Origin: Thermoanaerobaculia bacterium | Lineage (GTDB): Bacteria > Acidobacteriota > Thermoanaerobaculia > Multivoradales > J023 | Direction: 5' to 3' | DNA: 64,000 nucleotides | NCBI GenBank assembly: GCA_030431255.1 | Contig: JAUIJL010000006.1 | Coordinates: 62,001 to 126,000 of the forward strand | In this document: piece by piece, positions 35,325 through 44,169 of the stretch | Position numbering within the stretch: the first letter of the stretch is position 1 | Layout of the letters: each line of letters starts with the position of its first letter | Translations under genes and position numbers: made by a program | Notes under the pieces: model-generated | The model's input: the letters and a program-made list of their open reading frames with translations, nothing else | The model's database searches: none | What the model was told of the DNA's origin: nothing

Positions 35325-36665
35325 GTGTCCAACAGCAAAACTTCATTGGAAGTCACCCGCGAGACCCTCTTGTCCGAGCTCAAGGAATTCTCCATGAGCC
35401 GTTCAACGGTGCGTTTTCTATTGGGCACCGACGAGCATATTCCCCATGAAGCCCGGGTGGCTATGGCACCCCACCACCTCGAGATGCTGCAGGAAGACCT
35501 CCAGGGCATCGGTGTCGATCTGGAGATCTTTGTGATCTCCGGCGCTGGGGATCGTGCGAAACCCGCGTTCACGGACGAGGATTATGAGCTCGCCGGAGCC
35601 GAGGTAGTCACACTCGAGGAAGCTGCAGAGCTGGAGGACCTTGACGTGGTCCACGCGCTCAAAGAGCCGACCGAATATGAAGCAACTCTGCCAGGCTCGA
35701 TGCTCCGCATCGGAGCTTTGCACTTGGCCAGCAAGCCACCCGGAATCTGTGATTTGCTGGCCAAACGGAATTTCTCGGCCATTCTCGACGGCGGCACCGT
35801 CGGCAACTGCTCCTACCTGTTGGTGGAGGGCGACCGAACCCCGATCGTCGGCAGCATGTCGCGCTTTGCGGGCATGGTCGCCGGTCGCAAGCTGGTGGAA
35901 GGCCTGGATCGCAATGGAGTTGGACCGGGCAAAGTCGTGATCGTCGGCGGCGGCATCGCCGGCCGAAGCGCCATCCGTGAGGTCGGCCCGAAAACCGAGC
36001 AGCTGGTGGTGATCGAGCCTTGGGAGCCCATGCGCCGCCAGCTTAAAACGTTCCTGCCCGGTTTGGGATTCAGCGAATTCGAGGTCCAAGCCGAGCTGAC
36101 CGACGAGACCCTCGAGGGTGCCGTGGGTCTCGTCTTCGCTCACCGCTCAGGGGCTAAGGCGGCAGAGAAGGTCTGTCACTACGATCAGATCCGAAACATG
36201 GCCAAAGGTGCCGCCATCTCCGACATCGCCATCGACCAAGGGGGCTCTATCGCCCACGACGGCTACAACGAGGAGGACGATGCCACCACCGCCCGGCGGA
36301 AATATATCGAGCTGCTGGGCGACGATTTCGCCTACTATGCCGAGGTCAACATGCCGCGGGAGGAGCCCCATCACGCCTCCATCACCCATGGCGATGCATC
36401 GCTCCCATACGTCACCGCGCTGCTGGCTCTCTGCGCCCACTTGGGCAGCCCGGAGGCGGCCACTCGTCGGCTCCTGGAATTTTCCGTCAAGCTCTACGGC
36501 ACCCGAGACGACGTCGAGGAGATGTCGTTATTCGAGGCGATTTTGCAGGATCTGCGAAACGGCATCCAACTCGCTCAGCTGGACGGTGAAATACACATCA
36601 CCGACAGCGACATCGAAAATGACGCGACTCTTTCGGCTTGGTTGAAAAGCTGTGCGGGCGCTTGA
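35325..36665 (+). CDS. Alanine dehydrogenase/transhydrogenase-family oxidoreductase
   Basis: A 446-residue protein. The N-terminal AlaDh_PNT domain shows PHEARVAMAPHHLEML and VHALKEPTEYEATLPGSMLRIGALHL. The NAD-binding domain has VVIVGGGIAGRSAIREV. A segment AKGAAISDIAIDQGGSI matches the family's catalytic region. Alanine dehydrogenase interconverts alanine and pyruvate plus ammonia; the chain is longer than the usual 360-370 residues by N- and C-terminal extensions, so another substrate is possible. The GTG at 35325 follows GGGGAG and is one base from the tyrS stop, so the two are an operon. Confidence 0.82.
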   Translation: MSNSKTSLEVTRETLLSELKEFSMSRSTVRFLLGTDEHIPHEARVAMAPHHLEMLQEDLQGIGVDLEIFVISGAGDRAKPAFTDEDYELAGAEVVTLEEAAELEDLDVVHALKEPTEYEATLPGSMLRIGALHLASKPPGICDLLAKRNFSAILDGGTVGNCSYLLVEGDRTPIVGSMSRFAGMVAGRKLVEGLDRNGVGPGKVVIVGGGIAGRSAIREVGPKTEQLVVIEPWEPMRRQLKTFLPGLGFSEFEVQAELTDETLEGAVGLVFAHRSGAKAAEKVCHYDQIRNMAKGAAISDIAIDQGGSIAHDGYNEEDDATTARRKYIELLGDDFAYYAEVNMPREEPHHASITHGDASLPYVTALLALCAHLGSPEAATRRLLEFSVKLYGTRDDVEEMSLFEAILQDLRNGIQLAQLDGEIHITDSDIENDATLSAWLKSCAGA

Positions 36666-37084
36666 GCTGAGGGTTGCTGGGAAGGAGGGGGAGGCGAGAA
36701 AGTCTCCCTGAGGTGATGGAGCCCCGTGAAATCCAGCTCGGAGGCAAGGAGGAGGACGATTTGGTTTCAACAACGTCCGCCGAGCCGACTTCGCGAAGCT
36801 CCATCACATCTGGAGCCCGCTCTCGACCCCCGTAAATGCAAGTCTGGTGCCGATCCCGGGATCGCGCTCGCAAAGGTGTCCCAAAGAGTCTCGCGAGACG
36901 GCAAAGGCGCACCTAAACACTGCCAATGAAAGACTTACGCAGCAAACTTTGCCGGGCGGTCAAGCGCGGACAGATTCGTCTCGCCCCGGCCCTCGCAGCC
37001 GCGTGCGCCAATTAGGCACTCCGAATGCCAACTCTGTCCGCCGCCGGACACTCTCCCTGCCCACCCGCGGCCACGGCGTCCGGC
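36666..37084. other. Convergent intergenic region with two short palindromes
   Basis: A 419-base gap between two converging genes, with no credible gene or tRNA. It holds two perfect palindromes: CGATCCCGGGATCG (36851-36864) and GTCTCGCGAGAC (36888-36899). I see no T-tracted terminator on either strand. Confidence 0.4.
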
Positions 37085-38134
37085 TCAATCGGGCCACGGG
37101 GCGAGCGAGGGAGCCGGCAGACGGTGGGCCGAATTGAGGCGTTCGTGCTGCTTGCGAGGTGCCAGAGCCCGCTTGGTAGCGACCAAGGCGACGAAATCGT
37201 GTTGCAGCTCGCCGGCCTTGATGGCTAGATCTTCGATCTCGAATAGAAGCTGAAGATAGCAGTTGGCCTGATTGCTGTCGGGATCAAAGTTGCCGACAAT
37301 GTCGTCGAGCAAGATGTGCATCAGCGAGCCCCCGTAGCCTCGGATCTCGACCACGTCGAAGTAGTGGTGCACCAGCGGCAGGATGTCCTCGGATCGAATC
37401 GATTCCGTCGGATCCACCCGATTCATCTCTTCTATGGTGTTGACCGCCACATATTCCTTGATCTCCCCGGGGATTCGGCTGGATCGTCGATACTCCGGGG
37501 GCAGCTGGCGCAACATGTGGTTGGCGATCTCCAACTGCTTTTCACCCCACTGAAATTGGTTGGGGCCGACGAACTCGTCCATGAACAGAAAACCGTCGTC
37601 CTTGAGCGAGAAATCGATTTGCTCGAAGAGCCGTTCCAGCTCCTCGACATGATGGATTGCCGAGACTCCCAGAATGGCGTCGAAGTGTTTTTCCGGGAGC
37701 TCGGCCACGTTGAGATCCGCCACCTCGTAATGCAACAGATGGCCGTAACCCTCTTCTTTCGCCAAGCGGCGGGCCCGACGGATGGCACCTTCCGATACAT
37801 CGAGGCCCAAATGATCTTGGGCAAAGCCGTATTTGGCCAAGCCCCGCTCCAGGCCGCCGATCCCGCACCCTAAGCTCAGGGCTCGCTCCACCGGCGCACG
37901 ACCGACGAGATGTTTCTTCATCCAATAGTAGAAAAGGTCCCAATCCGCCCGGTCGGCGAGCTTCTCATTTATCCGCTTTTCAACAGCCGGATGCTGACGC
38001 CAATGGATCCACTCCGGCCGATACCAGATCCCGTCTTCCTTTCCCCAATACTCGCTGGTGACGGCGAGGTCCGGTTTGGCGCTATCCCGGGTCTTTCGAC
38101 GATGCGTTTTGGGGCGCGTGGATGTAGTGCTCAA
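37085..38134 (-). CDS. Class I SAM-dependent methyltransferase
   Basis: A 349-residue protein. SAM-binding motif I is ALSLGCGIGGLERGLAKYG; the acidic loop is in HLGLDVSEGAIRRA; FDAILGVSAIHHVEELERLF and LKDDGFLFMDEFVG are the later motifs. A C-terminal region of about 150 residues (HYFDVVEIRGYGGSLMH) has no family I can name. The substrate is unknown. The start is the TTG at 38134: a perfect AGGAGG sits 8 nt upstream, and TTGA overlaps the TGA of the TPR gene. An ATG at 38164 lacks a ribosome-binding site. Confidence 0.82.
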   Translation of the reverse strand: MSTTSTRPKTHRRKTRDSAKPDLAVTSEYWGKEDGIWYRPEWIHWRQHPAVEKRINEKLADRADWDLFYYWMKKHLVGRAPVERALSLGCGIGGLERGLAKYGFAQDHLGLDVSEGAIRRARRLAKEEGYGHLLHYEVADLNVAELPEKHFDAILGVSAIHHVEELERLFEQIDFSLKDDGFLFMDEFVGPNQFQWGEKQLEIANHMLRQLPPEYRRSSRIPGEIKEYVAVNTIEEMNRVDPTESIRSEDILPLVHHYFDVVEIRGYGGSLMHILLDDIVGNFDPDSNQANCYLQLLFEIEDLAIKAGELQHDFVALVATKRALAPRKQHERLNSAHRLPAPSLAPWPD

Positions 38135-41100
38135 GGGGAAACCTCCTGGAACGGCCGACTCCAACGACGATCCACTTCGGCTAGCAGCCCATATTCGGAG
38201 GCGCTGCGCCAGATTTCTTTGCAGCGGATGAAGTGCTGCTGGGCCTTCTCGCGCTGTCCCATGAAACGATGGGTGGTGGCCAATCCAAAGTGGGAATACG
38301 CCGCCTCTCGGCTTTCCGATCCCGCCTGGACCTCGCGAATCTCCAAGGAGCGACGATAGAGGGGCTCGGCGAGCTCGAACTTACGAGACCGGCACCATAG
38401 ATTTGCCTGCTGGTCCAGAGCGGCCGCCGTATCGAGCGGCCGATCCGCCTGATCCTCTAGGACCTCTACCGCCCGCTCCAAGAGCCTCTCGGCTTTTTCC
38501 GGCTCACCCGCGAGCTCGTGTGCCCGTGCAAGCCGACACCAAGCCAGCCCGACTTCAGAATTCTTCGGGCCGAGCCCGCGTTCACGAATATCCGCCGCTT
38601 CTTGAAACAGCTCGATCGCCGAGCCCATCCCACCCCGACGCAGCTCGAGCTCCGCGAGATTGGACAACAGAACCGCCCACTCCAACGGCTCTGAATTTGC
38701 CAGCGGACGGAGGATGGTGCTCGCCCGCTCGAATTCCCTCTGGGCCTCGTCGAGGCGATCACAGCCCAGCTCCAACAAGCCCAGTTGGTTGTGAATTCTG
38801 CCGATGTCCGGATCCGATGCGTTCAAGTGTTGCAACCGAATGGCCAAGGCTCGACGCAACAGGGGCTCCGCGGATTCGAAGCTCCGCAAGTCACAGAGTA
38901 TTTCCGCCCAGCCGAGGGCCGTGGTCGCCAACAAAGGATGATCGTCGGAAAGCTTGGATGCGAAAATGTCGAACGCGCGACGCATCAACGGCTCAGACTC
39001 CGCCGGGCGCCCACCCTCCCGCAGCACTCGCGCCAACCCGACGAGCACCTTGGCCGTTTCGACCCGGTCGACCCCGTAGGCTTGCTCGCTTCGCTCCAAC
39101 GCCGCTCGATAGTGGGCCTCCGCTTCGGCGGCCAAACCCAGATCCGAGCAGACTTCAGCCAGTCCAGAGAGGGTCTCGACCATCGAGGCGGGTCCGGTCG
39201 CGGGGCAGGAGCCTTGAATATCCACGGCTCGCCGAAAGAGGTCCAGGGCCTGCTCAAATCGCCCTTCATCCGCGTAGAGGGCGGCCAGCTTGCCCAAGCT
39301 CCTGCCGACCTCACCGTGTCGGTCTCCCAGCATTCGCCGACGAATTTCGAGCGCTTCCCGATAACAGGTCTCCACCTCAAAAAGACGAGCCCGGTCGAAG
39401 TCGCCCTTGAGCTCCAACCAGCCCGCAGCCCAAAGACCCATACGACGGGGGCGGGCCGTTCGGGTCCCGGGGTCGACACCCGTGGCCTCTCCGTTTTCTT
39501 CTCGGCCCTCTTCTCGGACCACGGGATCGAGCGCCACAGGATCGAGCACCGCAGGTTCGAGCACCAGAGGATCGACGCCGGACGTGTCGGTATAGGCATT
39601 CAAAGCCGCCCCGAGCATTCCCGGCGCGCGGTCGAGCTTGCCGTGTTGGTCCAACATCTCCAACCATCGTCGGGAGAGCCGTGCAGGGATCTGGGTTGCA
39701 TCTTCAAGCTCGGGCAACGATTCGAAGATCGTCTCGGCTTGCCTCTCCTTGCCCAACACACATTTCACGGCGGCGAGCAGCTCCAGGTTCGAGATCTGAG
39801 CCTGGGGATCCCTCACCGACTGCGACCGCCTTAGATCCCGGACCCTCTCCAGGGTCGTCTCGAGGTCTTCCAGCCGCCCTTCGTCGAGATAGAGGGACGT
39901 AAGGGTCTCCAAGCATTCGAGCTCCCGCTTTTCGTCCCGCGGTGATTCCTCCCGCCAAGAAGTCGCCAGCCGGGCGAGCATGTTTGTGGCTCGATCAACG
40001 TGCCCGGCTTCCAAATGGAGCTGCGAAAGGATCTGGAGGTCGAGCCGGAGCATTTCCACGTGCTCTTGTCTGCCCGCTCGGTCGTCCTCCCCTGGAGATC
40101 CGGCCGTTCGTTTAGCGAGCGCTTGATCCAGGCTCTCAGCCGCTTCAGCGAATCGGCCCAGGGTCCTCAACAAGCTCGCGCGCTGCTCCAAGGACCTTGC
40201 CAGGCCGATTGGGTCCGACTCGAAGTGCTCGGCGCGCCGCTCGCAAATCCCGTGGAGCACCCGCTCCGCGTCTTGCAGACGTTCTCGGCTCAACAGCTGA
40301 CCCAACAAGCGCTCGCGCAGGTGGAGGGCCCGGGGGAAATCCGAGGGAGCAACGTTCTCCAGATGCTCGATCAGCAGGTGGTGCAGATCCCGGGACTCCA
40401 GGTCTCGGCCGGCCCGGAGACATAAAACGGACAGGCTGTCCGCGGACTCGCGGAAACGCTCGAGGAGCTGCCCATTGGAGCTGTCGGCGCTTCGAGCCAA
40501 TTCGTCGAGGCGAAGCAGAGCTCTTAGCGAGCTCTTTTCAGAGGGGTCTTGCTCAGTGGTCCGCAGGGCTACGAGTTGTTGGAGTCTGGCCTCCACCTGC
40601 TCGGGACGGCCGACCCTCGCATCCAAGCCGATGAGGGATTCGAGCATCTGAACGGGGCAAGGTGCATCGAAGCTGGGTGGGTCCTCTTGCAGTGCCGATA
40701 CGGTGGCTTCCAGGCATTGCTCGAGAAAAGAGATCGCTTCGGACGGACGGCCCTGCGAATCCATGAAGTCCGAAAGCTGCTTGAGGCGGAAAATCACCTT
40801 CAGATCCGTTGGACCATGGGTGGCTCGCTCGCGCTGCAACAAGCAGAGCAGCAAGCGTTTTGCCTCCTCCATGCGCCCCAAGGCCAGCGAGCTCGCCAAG
40901 GAGTGCTCGAAGAGATCGAAGATCTCCGGGTCGTCGTCGGACGCCGACGGTACCCAATTCCGCTCCGCCTCGGCGAGCAATGGTCCGGCTTCCTCTTCCA
41001 TTCCAAGGGACCGATAGGCGCGCGCGATTTTGAACGCGCTCTCACCCAAGGCCGATCCCGGGGTTTCTCGGGCCTCGGACAGCCAAGACTCCGCCAGCGC

Positions 41101-41562
41101 TGTGATCGCAATCGGCCGCTCGGCACGCACATAGAAATCCAATAGGGCGCCGAGACCGGCAAGGCTGTCGACATGGCCTTGTCCGAAGTGTTTTCTCCGC
41201 ACCTCCACTACGCCTACCAGCTTTTGCTCGGCTTCGAGGGGCTGACCGCGAAGTAGGTCGACTTCTGCCAGAAGAAAGTAGCTCTCAGCGACCAAGGGGT
41301 GGTCGGAGGCTAGGTGGGAGCGGCGGATGGAGAGGGCCCGTCGATGGACCTCTTCAGCTTGCTCGTGCTCGCCCGATTTCCTCAGAGCACGGCCCAAATG
41401 GTCGAGACATCGACACAGATCCGGGTCGTAGGAACCCTCGTCTCCCTCTCGCACCACTTGCTCGCGCTGCTCCAGGGCACGGGACCAAAGCTCGACCGCT
41501 TCCTGTATGCGGTCTGAGCTGAGGCTTTCCTTCGCCCTCTGCTCTAGGGAATCGAGATCCAT
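38131..41562 (-). CDS. Large tetratricopeptide-repeat protein
   Basis: An 1143-residue soluble protein built almost wholly of TPR units. Many are of the kinesin-light-chain type (LDHLGRALRKSGEHEQAEEVHRRAL; LGKLAALYADEGRFEQALDLFRRAV; FGLATTHRFMGQREKAQQHF). A less regular stretch near 630-700 contains a VLEPAVLDPVALDPVVREE run before the repeats resume. There is no signal peptide or membrane segment. It probably serves as a protein-interaction scaffold. It overlaps the GNAT gene by 19 nt upstream and the methyltransferase by TTGA downstream, so it belongs to the manC-trmB-GNAT-TPR-methyltransferase run. Confidence 0.85.
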   Translation of the reverse strand: MDLDSLEQRAKESLSSDRIQEAVELWSRALEQREQVVREGDEGSYDPDLCRCLDHLGRALRKSGEHEQAEEVHRRALSIRRSHLASDHPLVAESYFLLAEVDLLRGQPLEAEQKLVGVVEVRRKHFGQGHVDSLAGLGALLDFYVRAERPIAITALAESWLSEARETPGSALGESAFKIARAYRSLGMEEEAGPLLAEAERNWVPSASDDDPEIFDLFEHSLASSLALGRMEEAKRLLLCLLQRERATHGPTDLKVIFRLKQLSDFMDSQGRPSEAISFLEQCLEATVSALQEDPPSFDAPCPVQMLESLIGLDARVGRPEQVEARLQQLVALRTTEQDPSEKSSLRALLRLDELARSADSSNGQLLERFRESADSLSVLCLRAGRDLESRDLHHLLIEHLENVAPSDFPRALHLRERLLGQLLSRERLQDAERVLHGICERRAEHFESDPIGLARSLEQRASLLRTLGRFAEAAESLDQALAKRTAGSPGEDDRAGRQEHVEMLRLDLQILSQLHLEAGHVDRATNMLARLATSWREESPRDEKRELECLETLTSLYLDEGRLEDLETTLERVRDLRRSQSVRDPQAQISNLELLAAVKCVLGKERQAETIFESLPELEDATQIPARLSRRWLEMLDQHGKLDRAPGMLGAALNAYTDTSGVDPLVLEPAVLDPVALDPVVREEGREENGEATGVDPGTRTARPRRMGLWAAGWLELKGDFDRARLFEVETCYREALEIRRRMLGDRHGEVGRSLGKLAALYADEGRFEQALDLFRRAVDIQGSCPATGPASMVETLSGLAEVCSDLGLAAEAEAHYRAALERSEQAYGVDRVETAKVLVGLARVLREGGRPAESEPLMRRAFDIFASKLSDDHPLLATTALGWAEILCDLRSFESAEPLLRRALAIRLQHLNASDPDIGRIHNQLGLLELGCDRLDEAQREFERASTILRPLANSEPLEWAVLLSNLAELELRRGGMGSAIELFQEAADIRERGLGPKNSEVGLAWCRLARAHELAGEPEKAERLLERAVEVLEDQADRPLDTAAALDQQANLWCRSRKFELAEPLYRRSLEIREVQAGSESREAAYSHFGLATTHRFMGQREKAQQHFIRCKEIWRSASEYGLLAEVDRRWSRPFQEVSP

Positions 41563-42110
41563 GATTTCGTCATCGGTATGAAGGTGATGCTCAGATCCGG
41601 GCCGAGCTCGAATTCGATCGGCTCCCCTCTCGCGTAACCCCGTGCTTCGTAGAGCTTGAGCCCGGTCAGGGTGGCCATCAGCTCGGCTCGCTCAAAACCG
41701 TGCTCACGGGCGGCCAACTCACACCGATCCAGGATCAGGCTGCCCAAGCCGCGACGGGCATGGTCCGGATCGATGAAAAATGCGCGGATCTTTGCCGCGT
41801 CCGTAGCCGGATCCAGTCTCTCGGGGTCCCTCTCCACTCCGACGTCGCCGCCGAAAAGGGTTTTGCGAAAGCTCCATCCACCGCAAGCGACCACCCGCCG
41901 CTCCTCCGGGTCTTCTGCGTCCACCGCTTCCACGACGAAGAAGGTACGATCGTGGACCAGCTGGGTGTCTAGGCCGAAGGCCCCCTGGAGCGCCCCCTCG
42001 ATCTGCTCGGGTGTGTAATCCTGGGCCCCGAGGCTTCTTGCCGAGCATTGAATCAACCTCTCAACGTCTGGACCATCGGCAAGCTCGGCCTGTCGAAGCT
42101 CGTACCTCAT
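41544..42110 (-). CDS. GNAT-family N-acetyltransferase
   Basis: A 188-residue protein from the ATG at 42110 (MRYELRQAELAD), 10 nt after the trmB stop. The acetyl-CoA-binding motif A is IRAFFIDPDHARRGLGSLILDRCELAAREHG, followed by LMATLTGLKLYEARGYARGE. The substrate is unknown. The open frame to 42278 overlaps trmB and is not needed. Coupled by a 19-nt overlap to the TPR gene. Confidence 0.85.
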   Translation of the reverse strand: MRYELRQAELADGPDVERLIQCSARSLGAQDYTPEQIEGALQGAFGLDTQLVHDRTFFVVEAVDAEDPEERRVVACGGWSFRKTLFGGDVGVERDPERLDPATDAAKIRAFFIDPDHARRGLGSLILDRCELAAREHGFERAELMATLTGLKLYEARGYARGEPIEFELGPDLSITFIPMTKSWISIP

Positions 42111-42120
42111 CACTTTTCGC

Positions 42121-42807
42121 CTAGGATTCTTCCCGCCGATGCCACGCCGCCGCAATACCACGGGCACCGGCCGGGTGCAGGGCCTGCTGGTCCGCCCGCT
42201 CCGAAAGACGCGCCACGCATCGAATGATCGGACGCCCTTCTTCCATGTACTTTGCTTCGTAGTTGGTGCGCGCGCCATCGGGCCATGGCTCCAACACCGG
42301 CTCGACCGTCAACCCCGGGAAGCCGTCCAACATCTCCATCACCAGCTCGCCGTAGTCGAGAAAGTCGGTGGCGAAACAGAGCTCCGCTCCGGGTTTGAGC
42401 ACTCCCAGCACCAGGTCGACGGTCTCTGGATCGAAAAGCCGACGCCGATGGTGACGTGCTTTCGGCCACGGGTCGGGAAAGTAGACATGCAATCGATCCG
42501 CGAATCTCCGGGGCAGCACCGACGAAAGGAGGTAGAGCGCCTCACCGCGGATGTTCATCAGGTTGGACGCACCCCAGCGCTGAGCCCTCTTGCTCAACAA
42601 TTTTTGGTATTTCGACACCACCTCGACACCGAGAAATCGGCGCTCGGGATGGGCAAGGGCCTGCTGAAGCAAGAACTTTCCCTTGCCGTAACCCAGCTCC
42701 ACCTCCCACGGCCCGCCGTCGAGCAGGTCGCTCAGATCGAGCGGCATCGGACAATCCAACAAGGGTCCCTGGTGATCGCCGAGGGTGTAATAAGGCACTA
42801 GGCGCAT
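42121..42807 (-). CDS. trmB: tRNA (guanine-N7-)-methyltransferase
   Basis: A 228-residue enzyme. SAM motif: WEVELGYGKGKFLLQQA. Family signature: VYFPDPWPKARHHRRRLF. C-terminal TNYEAKYMEEGRPI, close to the usual TxxExxF/Y motif. It makes m7G46 in tRNA. I use the ATG at 42807 (MRLVPYYTLGDHQ) rather than the TTG at 42828; GAGGG lies upstream. Confidence 0.93.
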   Translation of the reverse strand: MRLVPYYTLGDHQGPLLDCPMPLDLSDLLDGGPWEVELGYGKGKFLLQQALAHPERRFLGVEVVSKYQKLLSKRAQRWGASNLMNIRGEALYLLSSVLPRRFADRLHVYFPDPWPKARHHRRRLFDPETVDLVLGVLKPGAELCFATDFLDYGELVMEMLDGFPGLTVEPVLEPWPDGARTNYEAKYMEEGRPIIRCVARLSERADQQALHPAGARGIAAAWHRREES

Positions 42808-42871
42808 AATTTGAGCCCTCGCTTGCAATGGGCGTCGGACACCTGAGCTCCGAGTTTCGACTCGGCCTGAA

Positions 42872-43936
42872 TCACAACAAATCTCGACGTTCTTCGGCTT
42901 TCAACCGATCGACCACCTGACGGACATCCTGCGAGCGGCTGCGGGGCATGACCAACACCGTGTCTCCGGTTCGAACCACCACCAGGTTTTCGACTCCCAG
43001 GGCCACGACTTGACCTTCGTCGGCAAACAACAGATTGTCCCGAGCGTCGATCGCCAAGGTGTCTCCTCGAGCCCGATTGCCGTGCTCGTCCGGATCGATC
43101 ACCTCGGTCAGCGCCTCCCAGGAGCCCAGATCGCTCCAACCGCAGTCCAAGGGCACGGTGGCGATGTCCCGCAAGCGCTCCATCACCGCGTAGTCGATTG
43201 AGATGGAGGGAAGGGTGGGAAAGAGCTCAGCCACCCGCTCCGGCGCATCCGCAATCGCCTCCAAGCCTTTTCCGATTTCAGGCTCGAAGTGCCCGAGGTG
43301 GCGGAGCAAAGTCGCGCCCTTAAAAACGAAGATACCGGCGTTCCAGAGGTAATTGCCGCTTTCGACGTATTGCTCGGCGGTTTGCACATCTGGTTTTTCG
43401 CGGAAGCTCGCCACTTCCATGGCATCGGGATATGCGGTCGCGCCGTCGGCAGCGGTCAGGGGTGCGCCCAGCTCCAAGTAGCCGTAACCCGTCTCGGGCC
43501 ATCGCGGTCGAACGCCCAATGTCATCACCCGATCCTCGCCCTCCGCCACCTCTGCGGCCAACGCCAAGGTTCTGCGAAATCCTTCCGCATCACCGAACCG
43601 ATGGTCGGACGGCAGGACCGCGACCACCTCGTCACGACGGCTCGACGGCATGGAGATCAATGACCAACCGATGGCCGGAGCGGTATTTCTTCCCTCGGGC
43701 TCGCAGAGAATCTGGTTCTCGGGAACGTCGGGTAGCTGCTCGCGGACGGCGGAGGCCAGACGCTCGTTGGTGCACACCCAAACATTCTCGGCGGGAATCA
43801 ACGGCGACAGCCTTTGAACGGTATCTTGGAGCAAGCTGAGCTCGTTTTCGAGCGCCAAAAGCTGTTTCGGCCGGGAGCGGCGGGAGAGGGGCCAAAAGCG
43901 GGTACCGCTACCGCCCGCTAGGATCAGAGCTTGCAC
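42872..43936 (-). CDS. manC: Mannose-1-phosphate guanylyltransferase
   Basis: A 354-residue single-domain nucleotidyltransferase: ALILAGGSGTRFWPLSRRSRPKQLL, VLPSDHRFGDAEGFRRTL, YGYLELGAPL, FREKPD and WNAGIFVFKGATLL. It lacks the phosphomannose isomerase domain of bifunctional ManC. It makes GDP-mannose for envelope glycans. The GTG start follows GAGGAATTCCT. It appears to be first in the run manC-trmB-GNAT-TPR-methyltransferase (64-nt gap to trmB). Confidence 0.92.
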   Translation of the reverse strand: MQALILAGGSGTRFWPLSRRSRPKQLLALENELSLLQDTVQRLSPLIPAENVWVCTNERLASAVREQLPDVPENQILCEPEGRNTAPAIGWSLISMPSSRRDEVVAVLPSDHRFGDAEGFRRTLALAAEVAEGEDRVMTLGVRPRWPETGYGYLELGAPLTAADGATAYPDAMEVASFREKPDVQTAEQYVESGNYLWNAGIFVFKGATLLRHLGHFEPEIGKGLEAIADAPERVAELFPTLPSISIDYAVMERLRDIATVPLDCGWSDLGSWEALTEVIDPDEHGNRARGDTLAIDARDNLLFADEGQVVALGVENLVVVRTGDTVLVMPRSRSQDVRQVVDRLKAEERRDLL

Positions 43937-44119
43937 AGGAATTCCTCATGGGTTGTCGGGATGGTGACGCCGCGAACGCGTCGGCGGGACTAGCCCGCAG
44001 TGCTACCTCACCGAGACAAGGTGCAGGAGGGCCGAGTATAGCCGAAGGAGAGCCTTTTTACGGGTGTTCAAAAGCATCACAGCCGTCTCGTGCCGGGCAA
44101 GAAAATCACCGGCAGTGCT

Positions 44120-44166
44120 GCGCCGTGTCTTGCCGCGGCGCCGTGTCTAACCGCTGCGCCGTGTCT
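44120..44166 (-). repeat. Three 18-base tandem repeats after the DUF3857 gene
   Basis: GCGCCGTGTCT recurs at 44120, 44138 and 44156, exactly 18 bases apart. On the minus strand they follow the TGA stop of the upstream gene and, in the same frame, would encode RHGAA-type hexapeptides. Confidence 0.75.
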
Positions 44167-44169
44167 TGG

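Noticed and set aside
36666-37084. Possible tRNA in the convergent gap
   Set aside because: No T-arm GGTTCGAnTCC pattern or acceptor stem could be built on either strand.
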